A stretch of 64,000 nt of DNA from an uncultured Pelagibacteraceae bacterium (GCA_902621345.1 CACNLV010000001.1:372001-436000), one strand, 5' to 3'; numbered from the stretch's first letter, positions 47,575 to 57,251 are shown. Made by a program: numbers and translations. The notes: a model not told the origin generated them from the letters alone.

Positions 47575-48477
47575 ATGCAGATTGGTATTGATCTTGGGGC
47601 AAGTAAAATAGAGTATGTGTTATTAGATGATGTTGGCAATGAGCATCATAGAAAAAGAACTGAAGTTCCAAAAAATTATAAGGATACGTTATCTATAATA
47701 AAAAAAATAGTTATCGAACTCGAGCGTAAAGCTGGTAAAGAGCTGCCAGTAGGTGTATGTCATCCGGGGATTCATTCTATTCAAACAGGACTAGTTAAGA
47801 ATGCGCCTAATTCTTTTTGGATTAATGGCAAACCTTTACAAAGAGATTTACGAAGTGAGATCGGAAAAGAAATTTATTGTGAAAATGATGCTAACTGTTT
47901 TGCTTTATCAGAAGCTATAGATGGTTCTGGAAAACATTATAAAATAGTTTTTGGGGTAATTCTTGGATCTGGTGTTGGAGGCGGTTTAGTTATAGATAAA
48001 CGAATTGTCAATGGACCTAATGGGATTACTGGAGAATGGGGACATAATCAAATACCGAGTGCTTGTATTGAAGGTGTTCAAATAAAAAAAACCAATTTAA
48101 GAGCTGGGGAAATAGAGAACTTTGTTGCAGGTATAGGTATTTCTAAAGCGTTCAAAAATGAGTTTAAAAAGGATTTATCTGCCCAAAAGATATTTGAGAT
48201 GCATAGAAAACTTGATTTAGATGCAGAAAAATTAATTGATAAATATAAAGATCAACTCGCTATGTCTTTAGCCACTGTTGTTAATATTATTGATCCAGAT
48301 GTGTTTGTTTTCGGGGGTGGAGTATCTAACGAAATAAATTTTTTAGATGAAATTAAACAAAAAATGAAAAAATTTGTAGCAGGGGGTGAATTTGAGGGGA
48401 CTTTCTTAAAACCTAAATTTGGTGATGCAAGCGGTGTTCGGGGCGCAGCTCGATTAGCAAGAACCACAAATTATTGA
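47575..48477 (+). CDS. ROK-family sugar kinase-like protein lacking the zinc cysteines
   Basis: 300 aa. IGIDLGASKIEYVLLD is the phosphate-1 ATP site, YCENDANCFALSEA (101-114) carries the catalytic Asp, GVILGSGVGGGLVI the adenosine segment and GEWGH (153-157) the ROK ExGH. The following CxCGxxGCxE zinc loop is degenerate: ACIEGVQIKKTNLRAGEIE has one cysteine. It may still be a kinase, perhaps replacing PfkB-type IolC, or a binding protein. No HTH is present, so it is not a ROK repressor. Operon neighbours: 3 bp to the oxidoreductase, 61 bp to the FAH gene. Confidence 0.82.
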   Translation: MQIGIDLGASKIEYVLLDDVGNEHHRKRTEVPKNYKDTLSIIKKIVIELERKAGKELPVGVCHPGIHSIQTGLVKNAPNSFWINGKPLQRDLRSEIGKEIYCENDANCFALSEAIDGSGKHYKIVFGVILGSGVGGGLVIDKRIVNGPNGITGEWGHNQIPSACIEGVQIKKTNLRAGEIENFVAGIGISKAFKNEFKKDLSAQKIFEMHRKLDLDAEKLIDKYKDQLAMSLATVVNIIDPDVFVFGGGVSNEINFLDEIKQKMKKFVAGGEFEGTFLKPKFGDASGVRGAARLARTTNY

Positions 48478-48538
48478 CTAGTGAATAAAATTCATTTACT
48501 ACAAAAGGAGCTAATTATTTAAGTCTAGGAAGAGAAAT

Positions 48539-49387
48539 ATGAAATTATGTAGAATAGGTAGTGTTGGAGAAGAAAAACCAGCAATCATAGATAGTGAAAA
48601 CAATTACCGAGATTTGTCATCAACAATTAATGATTTAAATCCTGACACATTAAATTTTGATACTTTAGAGAAAATAAAAAAAACTGATATTTCAACTTTA
48701 CCAAAGCTTGATTCAAGTTCTAGAATAGGTGCATGTGTCTCTAACCCATCAAAATTTATTGGCATTGGTTTAAATTTTAAAGATCATGCCGAAGAACAAA
48801 ATTTGCCAATACCAAAAGAACCTATAATTTTCTCAAAATTTACTAGTTGTATAGCTGGACCAAACGATCCAATTATTGTTCCTAAGGGGTCTAATCATAC
48901 GGATTGGGAAGTTGAGTTAGGTTTTGTTATCGGAAAAAAAGCTATCAATGTCAGTGTTGAAAACGCCTTAGATCATGTTCTAGGCTTTTTTCTTGTAAAT
49001 GATGTGAGTGAAAGAGATTTCCAAAAAAATAGAGGTTTAACTTGGGATAAAGGAAAAGGTTTTGATACATTTGGTCCAATAGGCCCATTCGTAGTTACTA
49101 AAGACGAATTACCAGACTATCAAAATTTAAATATGTTTTTAGATGTCAATGGGAAAAGGATGCAAACCGGAAATACAAGTAAAATGATTTTTAATATCAA
49201 AAATTTAGTTTCTTACATGAGCTCATGTATGAGTTTACATCCTGGTGACATTTGTTGTACGGGAACTCCACCTGGTGTTGGTGAAAATATGAAGCCACCT
49301 GTTTTCTTAAAAGGTGGTGAAGAAGTCGTTTTGGGAATAGATAAGCTAGGCCAACAAAGTCATAAAGTCATACCTTATAAAGATTAA
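48539..49387 (+). CDS. fumarylacetoacetate-hydrolase-family protein
   Basis: 282 aa. KFIGIGLNFKDHAEEQNLPIP is the FAH active-site start (His in KDHAEE), followed by the metal-binding acid residues in DWEVELGFVIG, LVNDVSERDFQ and the C-terminal PGDICCTGTPPGVGENMKPP. It resembles diketo-deoxy-sugar-acid hydrolases that split 2,4-diketo-3-deoxy acids to pyruvate and an acid. Combined with the aldolase above it suggests keto-deoxy acid chemistry. Substrate is inference. Confidence 0.9.
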   Translation: MKLCRIGSVGEEKPAIIDSENNYRDLSSTINDLNPDTLNFDTLEKIKKTDISTLPKLDSSSRIGACVSNPSKFIGIGLNFKDHAEEQNLPIPKEPIIFSKFTSCIAGPNDPIIVPKGSNHTDWEVELGFVIGKKAINVSVENALDHVLGFFLVNDVSERDFQKNRGLTWDKGKGFDTFGPIGPFVVTKDELPDYQNLNMFLDVNGKRMQTGNTSKMIFNIKNLVSYMSSCMSLHPGDICCTGTPPGVGENMKPPVFLKGGEEVVLGIDKLGQQSHKVIPYKD

Positions 49388-49396
49388 TACATTTAA

Positions 49397-50104
49397 ATGA
49401 TGGAACTATTTATTGCGTTAGGTGCTGGATTGATAAGTTTTTTATCCCCATGCGTTTTACCGCTTATTCCAGGATATATTTCTTACATATCTGGAAGTTC
49501 AATTAATGAATTAATTGAAAAAAAAAGCGTAAATTTATTCCCTATTATTCTATTCACTGTTGGATTTTCAATCGTCTTTATTTTTTTTGGTGCAGCATCT
49601 ACATTACTTGGACAAGTTCTCTTACAAAATTCTTATGAGTTAAGAATAGTAGCAGGAGTTATAATCATTATTCTATCCCTCCATTTAATTGGAATTATAA
49701 ATATAAAATTCTTAAATTATGAAAAAAGAGTGCAAACAGATATAAAAAGAAATTTTTTTAGTCCAGCTTTGATTGGTATGGCTTTTGCATTTGGGTGGAC
49801 TCCCTGCATTGGTCCAATACTTGGATCAATACTAGTTTTAGCGTCAACAGAAGAAAGTTTACAACAAGGTATTTTACTTTTAACTTTTTATTCTATTGGA
49901 TTAGCAGTGCCATTTATATTGGCTGGATATTTGATACAAAGATTTTTAGTATTTTCAAAAAATTTTAGAAAAAATATTAATAAGGTATCTAAAATTGGGG
50001 GATCTATATTGTTAATCACTGGTATTTTAATGATAACTAATCACCTACAAGCACTTGGCTTTTATTTATTAAATATATTTCCTTTTCTTCAAAATTTTGG
50101 ATAA
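49397..50104 (+). CDS. ccdA: cytochrome c biogenesis protein CcdA
   Basis: 235 aa with six membrane segments. The two redox cysteines are in SPCVLPLIPGYISYISG (about residues 18-34) and WTPCIGPILGSIL. It moves electrons from cytosolic thioredoxin to the outside for cytochrome c assembly. Follows the FAH gene by 9 bp but is probably a separate function. Confidence 0.92.
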   Translation: MMELFIALGAGLISFLSPCVLPLIPGYISYISGSSINELIEKKSVNLFPIILFTVGFSIVFIFFGAASTLLGQVLLQNSYELRIVAGVIIIILSLHLIGIINIKFLNYEKRVQTDIKRNFFSPALIGMAFAFGWTPCIGPILGSILVLASTEESLQQGILLLTFYSIGLAVPFILAGYLIQRFLVFSKNFRKNINKVSKIGGSILLITGILMITNHLQALGFYLLNIFPFLQNFG

Positions 50105-50111
50105 TTAAGAA

Positions 50112-50696
50112 ATGAAAATTTATCAAATAGACTCCAGTGCCAGAAAAGAGGGATCGACTTCTAGAGCTTTAGCTAAAAAGTTATTAAATAAAATTAAAAG
50201 TCCAGAGGATGAGATAATTTACAGAGATTTAAATGAGGAAATGGTTTTCGTCTCAGGGTTAACAGAGTCAGGGATGAATATTGAAAAAAAAGATCAAACT
50301 GATCATCATAGAAAAATGTTTGAATTATCAGATCAACTGGTTAAAGAGCTTAAAGAAAGCGATATTATTATAATTTCAGCTCCAATTTATAATTACGGAC
50401 CACCAGCTACGTTAAAAGCGTGGTCAGATTTAGCTGCAAGAGTTGGTGAAACTTTTAAATTTAAGCCAAATGGAAGAAGAGAAGGTTTATTAAAAAATAA
50501 AAAAGCTTATTTAGTTATTACATCAGGTGGGACTAAATTAAATAGTAAAGAGGATTTCTTAACCCCCTGGCTGAAATTTATTTTAAATTTTTTTGGTATT
50601 GATAAAATAGAGACAATTAATGCTGATCAAATGGCTTTAAATTATGAAAAATCAATAAGGGACGCTGAAAAACAAATTGATAATATAATTTTGTAA
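50112..50696 (+). CDS. azoR: FMN-dependent NADH:quinone/azo reductase
   Basis: 194 aa flavodoxin-like protein. YQIDSSARKEGSTSRALAK is the flavin phosphate loop, and APIYNYGPPATLKAWSDLAAR and LVITSGGT are the FMN-binding stretches of the AzoR group. It reduces quinones and azo compounds with NADH. 7 bp behind ccdA and before a riboswitch, so likely the end of that transcription unit. Confidence 0.88.
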   Translation: MKIYQIDSSARKEGSTSRALAKKLLNKIKSPEDEIIYRDLNEEMVFVSGLTESGMNIEKKDQTDHHRKMFELSDQLVKELKESDIIIISAPIYNYGPPATLKAWSDLAARVGETFKFKPNGRREGLLKNKKAYLVITSGGTKLNSKEDFLTPWLKFILNFFGIDKIETINADQMALNYEKSIRDAEKQIDNIIL

Positions 50697-50732
50697 AATC
50701 TTAATTTCGTATATATTGTCATCAATTAAATT

Positions 50733-50794
50733 AAGGGGTGTCTAAACAGACTGAGAGTAAACCCTAAGAACCTGTCCGGTAATTCAGAAAGGGA
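50733..50794 (+). promoter_or_regulatory. TPP riboswitch (THI element) controlling the downstream symporter
   Basis: The conserved THI pieces appear in order: GGGGTG (50735-50740), CTGAGA (50751-50756), AACCCT (50760-50765), GAACCTG (50768-50774), a short CCGGTAAT arm (50776-50783) and the closing AAAGGGA (50788-50794). P3 is very short. The closing GGGA lies only 3 nt before the ATG at 50798, so TPP binding would hide the ribosome site: translational control. Confidence 0.93.
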
Positions 50795-50797
50795 AAA

Positions 50798-52243
50798 ATG
50801 AACAATTTTTTTTTAAGCCAATCTTCATCATTAACGTTAGTTATTATTATAAGTTTGATATTTGTTTTTTTAGGCTTATATAACTCAAAAAAATATCAAG
50901 GGTTAAAAAATTATTTAACTGCAGATCGTAATATTGAATCATTTTCTTTAACAACAAGTTTAACTGCTTCAGCTTTAGGAGCATGGGTTTTATTTGGTCC
51001 AGCATCAGCAGCAACTTGGGGAGGAATAGGAGCTGTTATAGGATATTCACTAGGAACTGCCTTTCCTATGTTTTTTTTAATATATCTTGGAAAAAAAATT
51101 AGAAATGACTTTCCTAAAGGATCCTCTTTGATTGAGTTTTTACGTAAAAAGTTTGGAAAAAGTTTATTTAAATTAATTTTATTAATGACAATTTTTTACA
51201 TGTTTATCTTTTTATGTGCTGAAGTTACTGCCGTAGCTGTTTTAGTTAATTATATTTCGGGTACAGAACTTTGGATAACTGCTTTAATTGTGCTTATGTC
51301 CACACTTGCGTACACTTTATATGGAGGTTTAAGAGCATCAATATTTACTGATAATATTCAGATGGTCGTTATTGGAGTTCTTTTGTTAATTTCTCTAGCT
51401 TATATAAGCTCTTTTACAGGACCTGAATTTTCTTTTGATTTTATAAAAGAAAAAAATCCTCAACTATTAAGCTCGTCTTACCTACCAAGTTATACAGCTG
51501 GTTTAACTTTTTTTATTGGGGTAGCAGCAACTAATTTATTTCATCAAGGTAATTGGCAAAGAGTGTATGCTGCAAAGAATTTTGAAACTCTTAAAAAAAG
51601 CTTAATTATATCTTTTTTTATTATTATACCTGTAGTATTTTACATGGGATTTACAGGAATGGTTGCTTTCTCTGTAGATCCAACTATAAGACCAGATCTT
51701 GGTTTCTTTACATTATTACTTAAAGATCAAAATGAACTACTTTCTATTGTAGTAATTATATTAGGTTTGGCATTAACCATATCAACTCTAGACACTTTGG
51801 TAAATGCAATATCAAGCTTGATAGTTGTTGATGGTAAAGCAACATTAAATTTAGATAAAAAAACAAATTATTTAACTTTGTCTAAATATGTAATTTTATT
51901 TTTATCCTTTATTTCATTTATTATTGCCTCTAAAGGATTTGATATTTTATATTTATTTTTATTAGCTGATTTATTTTGTTGTGCTTTTGTGCTAACTGTT
52001 TTTAGTAGCTTCTATAATAAAAACATAAATGAAAAAATTGCATATGTTTCAATTATAATTGGATTGATTGGAGGTTTTTTGATGTTTCCTGCTCCTGATT
52101 TCACTCAAAGTTTATTAGTTGGTATCCTTTTACCTAAAGAATTATTTTCACCTATTGTGTCACAGTCTTTACTATTTTTATCTTTTGTAATTGCAACATT
52201 TTTACCATTGATAGTTTTGAAAGCCAAAAGGTTTTTATATTAG
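50798..52243 (+). CDS. thiV: sodium/solute symporter under TPP control, putative HMP/thiamine-precursor transporter
   Basis: 481 aa SSS-family protein with about 13 membrane helices. [36 protein letters not shown] has the unwound TM1-type segment, and [15 protein letters not shown] and [23 protein letters not shown] are SSS signatures. The TPP riboswitch directly before it matches the SAR11 gene named thiV, proposed to import the thiamine pyrimidine HMP. Substrate is established only by that association. Confidence 0.88.
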   Translation: MNNFFLSQSSSLTLVIIISLIFVFLGLYNSKKYQGLKNYLTADRNIESFSLTTSLTASALGAWVLFGPASAATWGGIGAVIGYSLGTAFPMFFLIYLGKKIRNDFPKGSSLIEFLRKKFGKSLFKLILLMTIFYMFIFLCAEVTAVAVLVNYISGTELWITALIVLMSTLAYTLYGGLRASIFTDNIQMVVIGVLLLISLAYISSFTGPEFSFDFIKEKNPQLLSSSYLPSYTAGLTFFIGVAATNLFHQGNWQRVYAAKNFETLKKSLIISFFIIIPVVFYMGFTGMVAFSVDPTIRPDLGFFTLLLKDQNELLSIVVIILGLALTISTLDTLVNAISSLIVVDGKATLNLDKKTNYLTLSKYVILFLSFISFIIASKGFDILYLFLLADLFCCAFVLTVFSSFYNKNINEKIAYVSIIIGLIGGFLMFPAPDFTQSLLVGILLPKELFSPIVSQSLLFLSFVIATFLPLIVLKAKRFLY

Positions 52244-52284
52244 TCGATTGCATTAAAGAAATTATTGTCTATAAATTTGACACA

Positions 52285-53220
52285 ATGTCAATTAATCAAA
52301 TAGTAATTAATGATCTTTCCAAAGTTTATGATAATGGTTTTAATGCTTTAAAAAAAGTTAGTCTTGAAGTTAAACAAGGTGAAATCCTTGCAATGCTTGG
52401 ACCAAATGGTGCAGGAAAGACAACTTTAATTAGTATAATTTGTGGCATTGTTACACCCTCATATGGTTCTGTTTCTGTCGATGGTTTTGATATAATCAAA
52501 GATTATAGGGAGACAAGATCTAGAATTGGCATGGTTCCTCAAGAACTAAGTTTAGAGTCTTTTGAAACAGTTTTTGATACTGTATCATATTCGAGAGGTT
52601 TATATGGTAAATCACCAAAACCTGAACACATAGAAAAAATTTTAAAAGATTTAAGTTTATGGGATAAAAAAGATCAAAGATTAAGACAACTATCTGGTGG
52701 GATGAAAAGAAGAGTTTTAATTGCTAAAGCTTTATCTCATGAACCAAAGATATTATTTTTAGATGAACCTACAGCAGGGGTAGATGTAGAATTAAGAAAA
52801 GAAATGTGGAAAGTAGTAGATACATTAAGAAAAACAGGAGTGACAATTATTTTAACAACTCATTATATTGAAGAAGCAGAAGCTATTGCAGATAGGGTTG
52901 GTGTAATCAATCAGGGTGAAATAATACTTGTTGAAGAAAAAAAAGAATTGTTAAAAAAGATGGGTCAAAAAACACTTACAATCGAATTACAAGAAAGCAT
53001 CAACAAAATACCACAATCATTAGAAAAATATAATTTAGATATTGGAGACAATAAAACGTATCTAAATTATACTTACAGTCTTCAAGAAAAACAAACAGGC
53101 ATAACTAACTTATTGCAAGATTTAAAAGATACTGGCCTGAAATTAAGAGATTTAAAAACAGAACAAAGTAATTTGGAAAAAATATTTGTTAATTTAGTTA
53201 AGGAAAATAATGAAATTTAA
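52285..53220 (+). CDS. ABC-2-type exporter ATPase
   Basis: 311 aa with a C-terminal extension beyond the ABC core. Walker [16 protein letters not shown] (about 38-52), signature [15 protein letters not shown], Walker [19 protein letters not shown], then [13 protein letters not shown]. The last 80 residues are a DUF4162-like regulatory domain, usual for multidrug, NodI or Ccm-type exporters. Overlaps the permease by 11 bp. Confidence 0.9.
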   Translation: MSINQIVINDLSKVYDNGFNALKKVSLEVKQGEILAMLGPNGAGKTTLISIICGIVTPSYGSVSVDGFDIIKDYRETRSRIGMVPQELSLESFETVFDTVSYSRGLYGKSPKPEHIEKILKDLSLWDKKDQRLRQLSGGMKRRVLIAKALSHEPKILFLDEPTAGVDVELRKEMWKVVDTLRKTGVTIILTTHYIEEAEAIADRVGVINQGEIILVEEKKELLKKMGQKTLTIELQESINKIPQSLEKYNLDIGDNKTYLNYTYSLQEKQTGITNLLQDLKDTGLKLRDLKTEQSNLEKIFVNLVKENNEI

Positions 53221-53977
53221 TTATTATGGTTTTAAAGCTATATATGTTCATGAAATGAATAGATTTTTAAGAACTGTAGGTCAGTCGATTCTTTCACCAG
53301 TGATATCTACATCATTATATTTTGTTGTTTTTGGTTCAGTGATCGGAGGTTATATTCAAAAAATTGATGGTGTTAGTTATGGTTCATATATCGTTCCAGG
53401 TTTATTAATGCTGACATTACTCACTCAGTCAATTAGTAACACTTCTTTTGGAATATTTTTCCCAAAATTTAATGGAACTATTAACGAGATTTTAGCAGCA
53501 CCTATCTCAACTCTTGAAACAGTCTTAGCTTTTGTAGGAGCAGGAGCCACTAAAACTTTGATAGTTGGTGCTGTTATCTTTACTACTGCCTCTTTTTTTG
53601 CTGATGTATCTGTTGAATATCCAATGTTGATGATATTTTTGTTGATTTTAGTCTCTTTTACCTTTGCATTATTTGGTTTTTTGATTGGCGTAGTGAGCAA
53701 AAATTTTGAACAAATGTCTATAATTCCATCATTAGTTATTACACCAATGGTATTTTTAGGGGGCAGTTTATATAGTCTAGATATGTTGCCACCATTTTGG
53801 CAAACTGTTTCTTATTTTAATCCAGTAGTTTACTTAATTGATGGTTTAAGATTCTCATTTTACGGAATATCAGATTTCAATATTTGGATAAGCGTAGGGT
53901 CCATGGTCTCATTTTTAGTGATATGTGTGATAGCTGTCTCAATATTACTTAAGAAGGGTTATAACATTAAGTCGTAA
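53210..53977 (+). CDS. ABC-2-type exporter permease
   Basis: 255 aa with six membrane segments. [26 protein letters not shown] and [19 protein letters not shown] are ABC-2 (NodJ/DrrB-like) conserved stretches, and FFNP-like [19 protein letters not shown] lies near the end. Pairs with the ATPase; the cargo is unknown. Confidence 0.9.
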   Translation: MKFNYYGFKAIYVHEMNRFLRTVGQSILSPVISTSLYFVVFGSVIGGYIQKIDGVSYGSYIVPGLLMLTLLTQSISNTSFGIFFPKFNGTINEILAAPISTLETVLAFVGAGATKTLIVGAVIFTTASFFADVSVEYPMLMIFLLILVSFTFALFGFLIGVVSKNFEQMSIIPSLVITPMVFLGGSLYSLDMLPPFWQTVSYFNPVVYLIDGLRFSFYGISDFNIWISVGSMVSFLVICVIAVSILLKKGYNIKS

Positions 53978-54028
53978 CTGACCCATCACTGGGCCATTTA
54001 AAACTAATTTTCAAGAGGTATTGATTTA

Positions 54029-55303
54029 TTAGAATTGCTCAGACTCTGTTGAGCCGTCCATAGCGGTAGTAGCACTTTTCCCGCTACTAATTGTATTTGA
54101 TACAGCGTCAAAGTAAGAAGTGCCAACTTCTCTTTGATGTTTTACACTAGTATACCCATCTTTTTCACGAGCAAATTCTTGTTGTTGAATTTTAGAATAA
54201 GCGGCCATTCCCTCTTTTTTATATTTTTCTGCTAATTCAAATATAGCTATATTTTGAGTATGAAATCCTGCTAGAGTAATAAACTGGAATTTATATCCCA
54301 TTTTACTTATTTCAGTTTGAAAAGTTGCTATCTCGCTATCTGATAAATGTTTTTTCCAATTAAAAGAGGGTGAACAATTATAAGCTAATAGTTTTCCAGG
54401 AAATTTTTCATGGATAGCATCTGCAAATTTTTTCGCCTCTTTAAGATTAGGAGTTGCAGTTTCACACCATATTAAATCTGAATAAGGTGCATACGCCAAT
54501 CCTCTAGAGATCGCTTGATCAATTCCTGCTTTTACATAATAAAAGCCTTCTGGTGATCTTTCTCCAGTTAAGAAAGGTTTATCATTATCATCATAATCAT
54601 TAGTAATAAGTTTTGCGGCATTAGCATCAGTTCTCGCTAAAATTATTAATGGAACATCTGCTATATCAGCAGCTAATCTCGCAGCTTTTAAATTTTTAAT
54701 CATTGTGCCTGTTGGTACAAGAACTTTACCACCCATGTGCCCACATTTTTTTTCACTGGCAAGTTGATCTTCAAAATGTACACCTGCAGCTCCAGCTTTG
54801 ATAAATTTTTTCGCTAGCTCAAATACATTTAACGGTCCACCAAAACCTGCCTCACCATCAGCAATAATCGGAAGCATATAATCTGTTCTTTTTTCTTTCT
54901 TCATATCACCATCATTAATTTCCATGTGTTGAATTTGGTCTGCTCTAATTAAAGCATTGTTCATAGACTCAACTAATTTTGGTGCACTGTCATAAGGATA
55001 TAAAGATTGATCTGGGTACATTTCACCAGCAGTATTTGCATCAGCTGCTACCTGCCATCCACTTAAATAGATTGCTTTAAGTCCTGCTTTTGCATGTTGA
55101 ACTGCATGATTTCCTGATAAGGATCCTAAAGTATTAACATATGGCTCTGAATTTAAAAGATTCCATAATTTAACTGACTGTTGTTTACATAGTGAATACT
55201 CAATTTTAATCGAACCTCGTAACCTCTCTACTTCCTTAGGTGTATAATCCCTTTTTATTCCAGCAAATCTTTTTAGGTCGTATGATATATTCTCTGCACT
55301 CAT
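54029..55303 (-). CDS. aceA: isocitrate lyase
   Basis: 424 aa, typical short bacterial ICL. Catalytic loop KKCGHMGGK with Cys187 in KKCGH (185-189); [28 protein letters not shown] and [15 protein letters not shown] are other signatures. First step of the glyoxylate shunt, splitting isocitrate to glyoxylate and succinate. Divergent, across 322 bp, from an ScfR/RamB-type regulator whose likely sites lie between them. Confidence 0.97.
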   Translation of the reverse strand: MSAENISYDLKRFAGIKRDYTPKEVERLRGSIKIEYSLCKQQSVKLWNLLNSEPYVNTLGSLSGNHAVQHAKAGLKAIYLSGWQVAADANTAGEMYPDQSLYPYDSAPKLVESMNNALIRADQIQHMEINDGDMKKEKRTDYMLPIIADGEAGFGGPLNVFELAKKFIKAGAAGVHFEDQLASEKKCGHMGGKVLVPTGTMIKNLKAARLAADIADVPLIILARTDANAAKLITNDYDDNDKPFLTGERSPEGFYYVKAGIDQAISRGLAYAPYSDLIWCETATPNLKEAKKFADAIHEKFPGKLLAYNCSPSFNWKKHLSDSEIATFQTEISKMGYKFQFITLAGFHTQNIAIFELAEKYKKEGMAAYSKIQQQEFAREKDGYTSVKHQREVGTSYFDAVSNTISSGKSATTAMDGSTESEQF

Positions 55304-55352
55304 TTATTCTCTTTCTAAATTAGGCTGTGAAAATGAGATGTTAAAAATTAAA

Positions 55353-55514
55353 CTAGTTTGACTCTCTTGGAGTCTCAACTAAATCTTGCATTCCACTTGA
55401 ACCCCAATCACAATGATCGTCTCTCATGTAGGTACCTCTTCTATTATGCTGAGCTAAGTCCTCATGACTAATGATTTGAGCCTCATTTTCGTAGTTTTTT
55501 AATTTTTCGTCCAT
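55353..55514 (-). CDS. small acidic/polar protein upstream of aceA, 53 aa, unknown
   Basis: ATG 55514 to TAG 55353 encodes 53 aa: MDEKLKNYENEAQII at the start and NRRGTYMRDDHCDWGSSGMQ in the middle, with one cysteine and no membrane segment. It is co-directional with aceA, whose ATG is 49 bp further on, so they may share a transcript starting near the TTTACAAA repeats. The rich use of Asp, His, Trp, Gly and Pro is unlike random AT-rich noise. I do not recognise it. Confidence 0.55.
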   Translation of the reverse strand: MDEKLKNYENEAQIISHEDLAQHNRRGTYMRDDHCDWGSSGMQDLVETPRESN

Positions 55515-55526
55515 GTAAATCTTATA

Positions 55527-55608
55527 ATTTACAAAATTTACAAAATCTACAAAAAAGTAAATAAAGCTTGTAAATTAAGGAAAAATATTGTAAATATAAA
55601 TTTACAAA
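55527..55608. promoter_or_regulatory. repeated TTTACAAA/TTTGTAAA half-sites in the aceA-scfR intergenic region
   Basis: Two direct TTTACAAA copies near 55528-55544, a variant TCTACAAA after them, CTTGTAAAT at about 55568-55576, and an inverted pair TTGTAAAT (55588-55595) / ATTTACAA (55600-55607) separated by 4 bp. This resembles the TTTGCAAA-type sites of RamB/ScfR regulators, which control isocitrate lyase. It lies between the 53-aa gene with aceA and the regulator gene itself. Confidence 0.65.
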
Positions 55609-55625
55609 ATTTTCTAATAGAAAAT

Positions 55626-57059
55626 ATGAGTCAATTTAATTTGAAAATAGGCCCAAAAATAAAGGCTTTTAGAAGACAGTTAGGTTTACAAGCTAACAAA
55701 CTTGCAGAAGAATTAAACATTTCACCAAGTTATTTAAATCTTATTGAAGGTGGAAAAAGGAAGATTGATGGAGATTTATTATTAAAGATTTGTGATAAAT
55801 TGAACATAGAGCTTTCACAACTAAACTCAAAAATTGATATAAATTTAGAAAATAGTTTATCAGAAATTTTAGATGATAAGTTGTTTGAAGACTTAGATAT
55901 CCTGGGTCCTGAAGTAAAAGATTTAGTTAGCACGAATCCAAAAATCGGAAAAGCAATAGTTCGTTTAGGTGATATTCTGAAGAAAAAGGATCATGAATTA
56001 GTAAATAAAATAGAAAAAATTTCTGGCAAAATTGTCGATAATAGAAAAAATTCTTTTCCAGGTGAAGTCATTTCAGACTTTTTACAAGAAAATAAAAATT
56101 ATTTTCCAAAATTAGAAGATTTTGCAAATCAAGTTTTTGATAAAGTACAAAAAAATAATAGAACAAGGTATATCGCTCTTTGCGAATATTTAAAATCAGA
56201 GTATGGAATTATAGTTAAAGATGTTATTCCCGAGGAAGACAAGCCATTTTCAAAAATTTTTAATAAAAATAAAAAAGAACTATTGTTAAGTGATTATAGT
56301 TCGTTAGAGACAAAAAAACTTCATGCTGCTGCTCAAATTGCGCAAGAGGGTGCAAGTAAAGATATTGAAGATTATTTATCTAAATTTTCTTTTCCTTCCG
56401 AGGAGTCTAAGAAGCTTTCGAAAGTAGCATTATTGAATTATTGTGGAGCAGCAATCTTAATGCCGTATAAACTTTTTCACTCTGAATGTAAAAAACTCAA
56501 ATATGATTTAGAATTACTTCAAAATACCTTTGCAACATCTTTTGAACAAGTTGCACATAGAGTAACTTGTTTACAAGATCCAAAGTTACCTGGAATTCCA
56601 TTTCATTTTTTGAGAGTTGACATGGCTGGAAATATTTCAAAAAGATTTTCTTTATCAGGTATTGAAATTCCAAGATATGGAGGGGCATGTCCTAGATGGA
56701 ATGTGTATTCAGCATTTACTAGACCGGGGGTTATCCAAAGTGCTGTAAGCAAAATGACTAATGGTGAAAAGTATGTTTGCATAGCTAGAACAGTCGAGAA
56801 AGGTATAGGACGATTTGGTAGGACTAAAAGTATCTTATCAATAGGATTAGGATGTGAAGCAAAATATGCAAAAGAGTTTATTTATACAGAAAATTTAAAT
56901 ATGAGTGATAAATCAACAGAGATACCTATTGGTGTGTCATGTAGAACCTGTGATAGATTAGACTGTTCTCAAAGAGCTTTTCCACCATTACACAAAAAAT
57001 TTGATGTTGATATTAATGCAAGAGGTGTCTCTATTTACGTCCTCGATAAAAAAGATTAA
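55626..57059 (+). CDS. ScfR/RamB-type XRE-family transcriptional regulator
   Basis: 477 aa. N-terminal HTH_XRE: IGPKIKAFRRQLGLQANKLA, then LNISPSYLNLIEGGKR (about 25-41). A central DUF955-like region lacks the HExxH of active peptidases, and the C-terminal DUF2083 region has RTCDRLDCSQRAFPPLHK and several cysteines (CPRW, CRTCDRLDC). This is the short-chain-fatty-acyl-CoA-responsive regulator family that controls glyoxylate or propionate metabolism. Divergent from aceA; the repeats before its ATG are its likely sites. Confidence 0.88.
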   Translation: MSQFNLKIGPKIKAFRRQLGLQANKLAEELNISPSYLNLIEGGKRKIDGDLLLKICDKLNIELSQLNSKIDINLENSLSEILDDKLFEDLDILGPEVKDLVSTNPKIGKAIVRLGDILKKKDHELVNKIEKISGKIVDNRKNSFPGEVISDFLQENKNYFPKLEDFANQVFDKVQKNNRTRYIALCEYLKSEYGIIVKDVIPEEDKPFSKIFNKNKKELLLSDYSSLETKKLHAAAQIAQEGASKDIEDYLSKFSFPSEESKKLSKVALLNYCGAAILMPYKLFHSECKKLKYDLELLQNTFATSFEQVAHRVTCLQDPKLPGIPFHFLRVDMAGNISKRFSLSGIEIPRYGGACPRWNVYSAFTRPGVIQSAVSKMTNGEKYVCIARTVEKGIGRFGRTKSILSIGLGCEAKYAKEFIYTENLNMSDKSTEIPIGVSCRTCDRLDCSQRAFPPLHKKFDVDINARGVSIYVLDKKD

Positions 57060-57061
57060 AA

Positions 57062-57226
57062 ATGATAAAATTTATTATTCCAGCAGTTATAGTTTTTTTA
57101 GTAGTGTTATTTTGGGAAAAAATACAGGAATTTTTTTATAAGAAGTTTAATATTAGATTAAATTATGTTGTAGTTGTAATTTTTGTAACAATTTTAACTA
57201 TTGTAATAGCCTTATTATATTTTTAA
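57062..57226 (+). CDS. small two-helix membrane protein, 54 aa
   Basis: ATG 57062, two bases after the regulator stop, to TAA 57226. MIKFIIPAVIVFLVVLFW, then a charged turn EKIQEFFYKKFNIR, and a second hydrophobic stretch NYVVVVIFVTILTIVIALLYF: a helical hairpin. Function unknown. Operon position behind the regulator, 25 bp before the next gene. Confidence 0.65.
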   Translation: MIKFIIPAVIVFLVVLFWEKIQEFFYKKFNIRLNYVVVVIFVTILTIVIALLYF

Positions 57227-57251
57227 TTTAATGGACTTAAAAACTTAAATT

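Noticed and set aside
48478-48538. ATTCA/TGAAT repeat in the gap between the ROK and FAH genes
   Set aside because: Only 5-bp arms in AT-rich DNA; easily chance.
53978-54028. CCCA/TGGG pairing between the ABC permease and aceA
   Set aside because: Four-base arms with no T tract; not enough for a terminator call.
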